Assembly: GCF_014197615.1 (NCBI RefSeq)
Contig: NZ_JACIFY010000003.1
Location: 62,001 to 126,000, forward strand
From: Rhizobium esperanzae
GTDB lineage: Bacteria; Pseudomonadota; Alphaproteobacteria; Rhizobiales; Rhizobiaceae
Direction of reading: 5' to 3'
Length of the DNA stretch: 64,000 bases
The first letter of the stretch is position 1. Each line of letters begins with the position of its first letter. The notes beneath the pieces were generated by a model that worked only from the letters and a program-made list of their open reading frames with translations, ran no database searches and was not told the origin of the DNA. The translations under genes were made by a program, and so were the position numbers. This document shows, in pieces, positions 63,196 through 64,000 of the stretch.

Positions 63196-64000
63196 TTAGA
63201 GGCTCTGCGGCTTTTCGTTGGAACCGGGCAATTCAGCGCCGGAAAGTTTGGCGTAGAGCCGCGCGAGCGAGGAGTCGTCGTCCCGGCCCATGCCGGCGCC
63301 GGCGGCAGCCAGATACATCTGCAGGGCTGCTGCCGCGAGCGGGGCCGGATAACGCTCGGATCGGGCCATGTCCTGGACGATACCGAGATCCTTGACGAAA
63401 ATCTCGATGCTGCTGAGCGGCGTATAGTCGCCGGCCAGCACATGCGGCACGCGGTTTTCGAACATCCACGAATTGCCGGCCGACGCGGTGATCACCTCAT
63501 AGACCTTGTCGAGGTCGAGGCCCTGCTTGGCGGCAAAGGTGATGGCCTCGCAGGCGGCGGCGATGTGCACGCCGGCGAGAAGCTGGTTGATCATCTTGAA
63601 GGCAGCGCCCGTTCCGGCCCCGTCGCCAAGTTCGTAGACCTTGCCGGCCATGGCGTCGAGGCCCGGGCGCGCCCTGTCGAAGGCCTGGCTGGAGCCGGAT
63701 GCCATGATCGTCAGTTCGCCAAGCGCGGCCTTGGCTGCGCCGCCCGAAATCGGTGCGTCGAGATAATGCAGGCCGAGAGCCTCCACCCGCTGTGCCAGAG
63801 CGCGCGCGACAGCGGGGTCCATGGTTGCCGACGAGATGAACACGGCGCCTGATTTCATCGTGCTCGCAACGCCTTCAGGGCCGAACAGCACGGCCTCGGT
63901 CTGCGCGCCGTTGACGACGACGGAGACGACGATGTCGGCATCCTTTGCCGCGCCGGCCGGGGTCGCAGCACCCCGTCCGCCGTCGGCGATGAAGCGGTCC
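63196..64000 (-). CDS. ltnD: L-threonate dehydrogenase-like protein, 5' end cut by window edge
   Basis: This partial gene of about 268 visible codons encodes the C-terminal part of a beta-hydroxyacid dehydrogenase. It includes ISGGAAKAALGELTIMASG and the catalytic Lys region GAAFKMINQLLAG, followed by the helical domain. Its frame stays open to base 64000, so the nucleotide-binding N-terminus lies off the window. With otnI and otnK it fits L-threonate to dihydroxyacetone phosphate catabolism; the aldolase OtnC is not seen here. D-erythronate-type specificity is possible. Confidence 0.82.
   Translation of the reverse strand, partial: DRFIADGGRGAATPAGAAKDADIVVSVVVNGAQTEAVLFGPEGVASTMKSGAVFISSATMDPAVARALAQRVEALGLHYLDAPISGGAAKAALGELTIMASGSSQAFDRARPGLDAMAGKVYELGDGAGTGAAFKMINQLLAGVHIAAACEAITFAAKQGLDLDKVYEVITASAGNSWMFENRVPHVLAGDYTPLSSIEIFVKDLGIVQDMARSERYPAPLAAAALQMYLAAAGAGMGRDDDSSLARLYAKLSGAELPGSNEKPQSL

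Noticed and set aside
1..64000. tRNA, rRNA, CRISPR or insertion-sequence elements
   Set aside because: The intergenic gaps are short and none showed cloverleaf sequences, spaced direct repeats, transposase ORFs or terminal inverted repeats to my reading.

Overview
The window reads as alphaproteobacterial, rhizobial DNA. It is GC-rich with tight ATGA or GTGA gene overlaps, and it carries a PutA without a ribbon-helix-helix domain beside an Lrp-type PutR, two OpuAC-type (ProU-like) transporters, an StcD-like demethylase and several LysR/GntR regulators. A member of Rhizobium or a close relative is most likely. I saw no rRNA, tRNA, CRISPR array or intact insertion sequence. The many long ORFs lying opposite real genes are codon-bias shadows and are left out. 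All functions are assigned by reading motifs; no search was run.

Bases 1-27,700 form a large betaine catabolic island. It begins with an OpuAC-type importer (1-2891), a ProC-like reductase and a TetR regulator that faces the operon 4541-12343. That operon encodes an StcD/DgcA-like N-methylproline demethylase, electron-transfer flavoprotein EtfBA, two DMSP-lyase-like cupins (one with an intact metal site, one without) and the full glutathione formaldehyde route (FrmA, FghA, Gfa). It ends at a strong hairpin. A second operon (12677-23045) has a GntR regulator, a DapA-fold lyase, an aldehyde dehydrogenase, a DAO-type flavoprotein, a second betaine importer, a proline-racemase-superfamily protein with one catalytic Cys replaced, and a GlxA/AraC regulator. 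A third, leftward operon (26725-23073) has a Rieske demethylase, its ferredoxin-NAD reductase and an M24 protein that resembles the DMSP lyase DddP. Together this suggests: import of proline betaine or hydroxyproline betaine, Rieske demethylation, StcD demethylation to the secondary amine, formaldehyde disposal, and then entry into proline (PutA, 38941-42648) or hydroxyproline-type degradation.

Bases 27,740-38,000 are accessory: an acyltransferase with an unusual C-terminal extension, EamA and MFS exporters, a decayed Lrp fragment, LysR, SDR/DoxX/HxlR, CopCD, a PepSY membrane protein and a small exported metal-motif protein. Bases 38,039-45,497 hold putR, a 68-residue small ORF, putA, a run of three hairpins and a chemoreceptor.

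Bases 45,531-53,021 hold a sulfonate/nitrate-type ABC importer, a Crp/Fnr regulator and an operon encoding a DUF971 protein, an AprA-like flavoprotein, a dicluster ferredoxin and a HEAT-repeat protein. I do not recognise a described pathway for this set. Bases 53,125-60,652 carry a DAO flavoprotein and a Dpp/Opp-type importer with a Tat-type binding protein, headed by a haloacid-dehalogenase-like gene. Bases 61,120-64,000 are an L-threonate-type (four-carbon acid sugar) catabolic set running off the right edge.

The most notable signal is the presence of protein families known for DMSP cleavage (cupin and DddP-type M24) inside a quaternary-ammonium catabolic island, with no acrylate-degrading genes in view.
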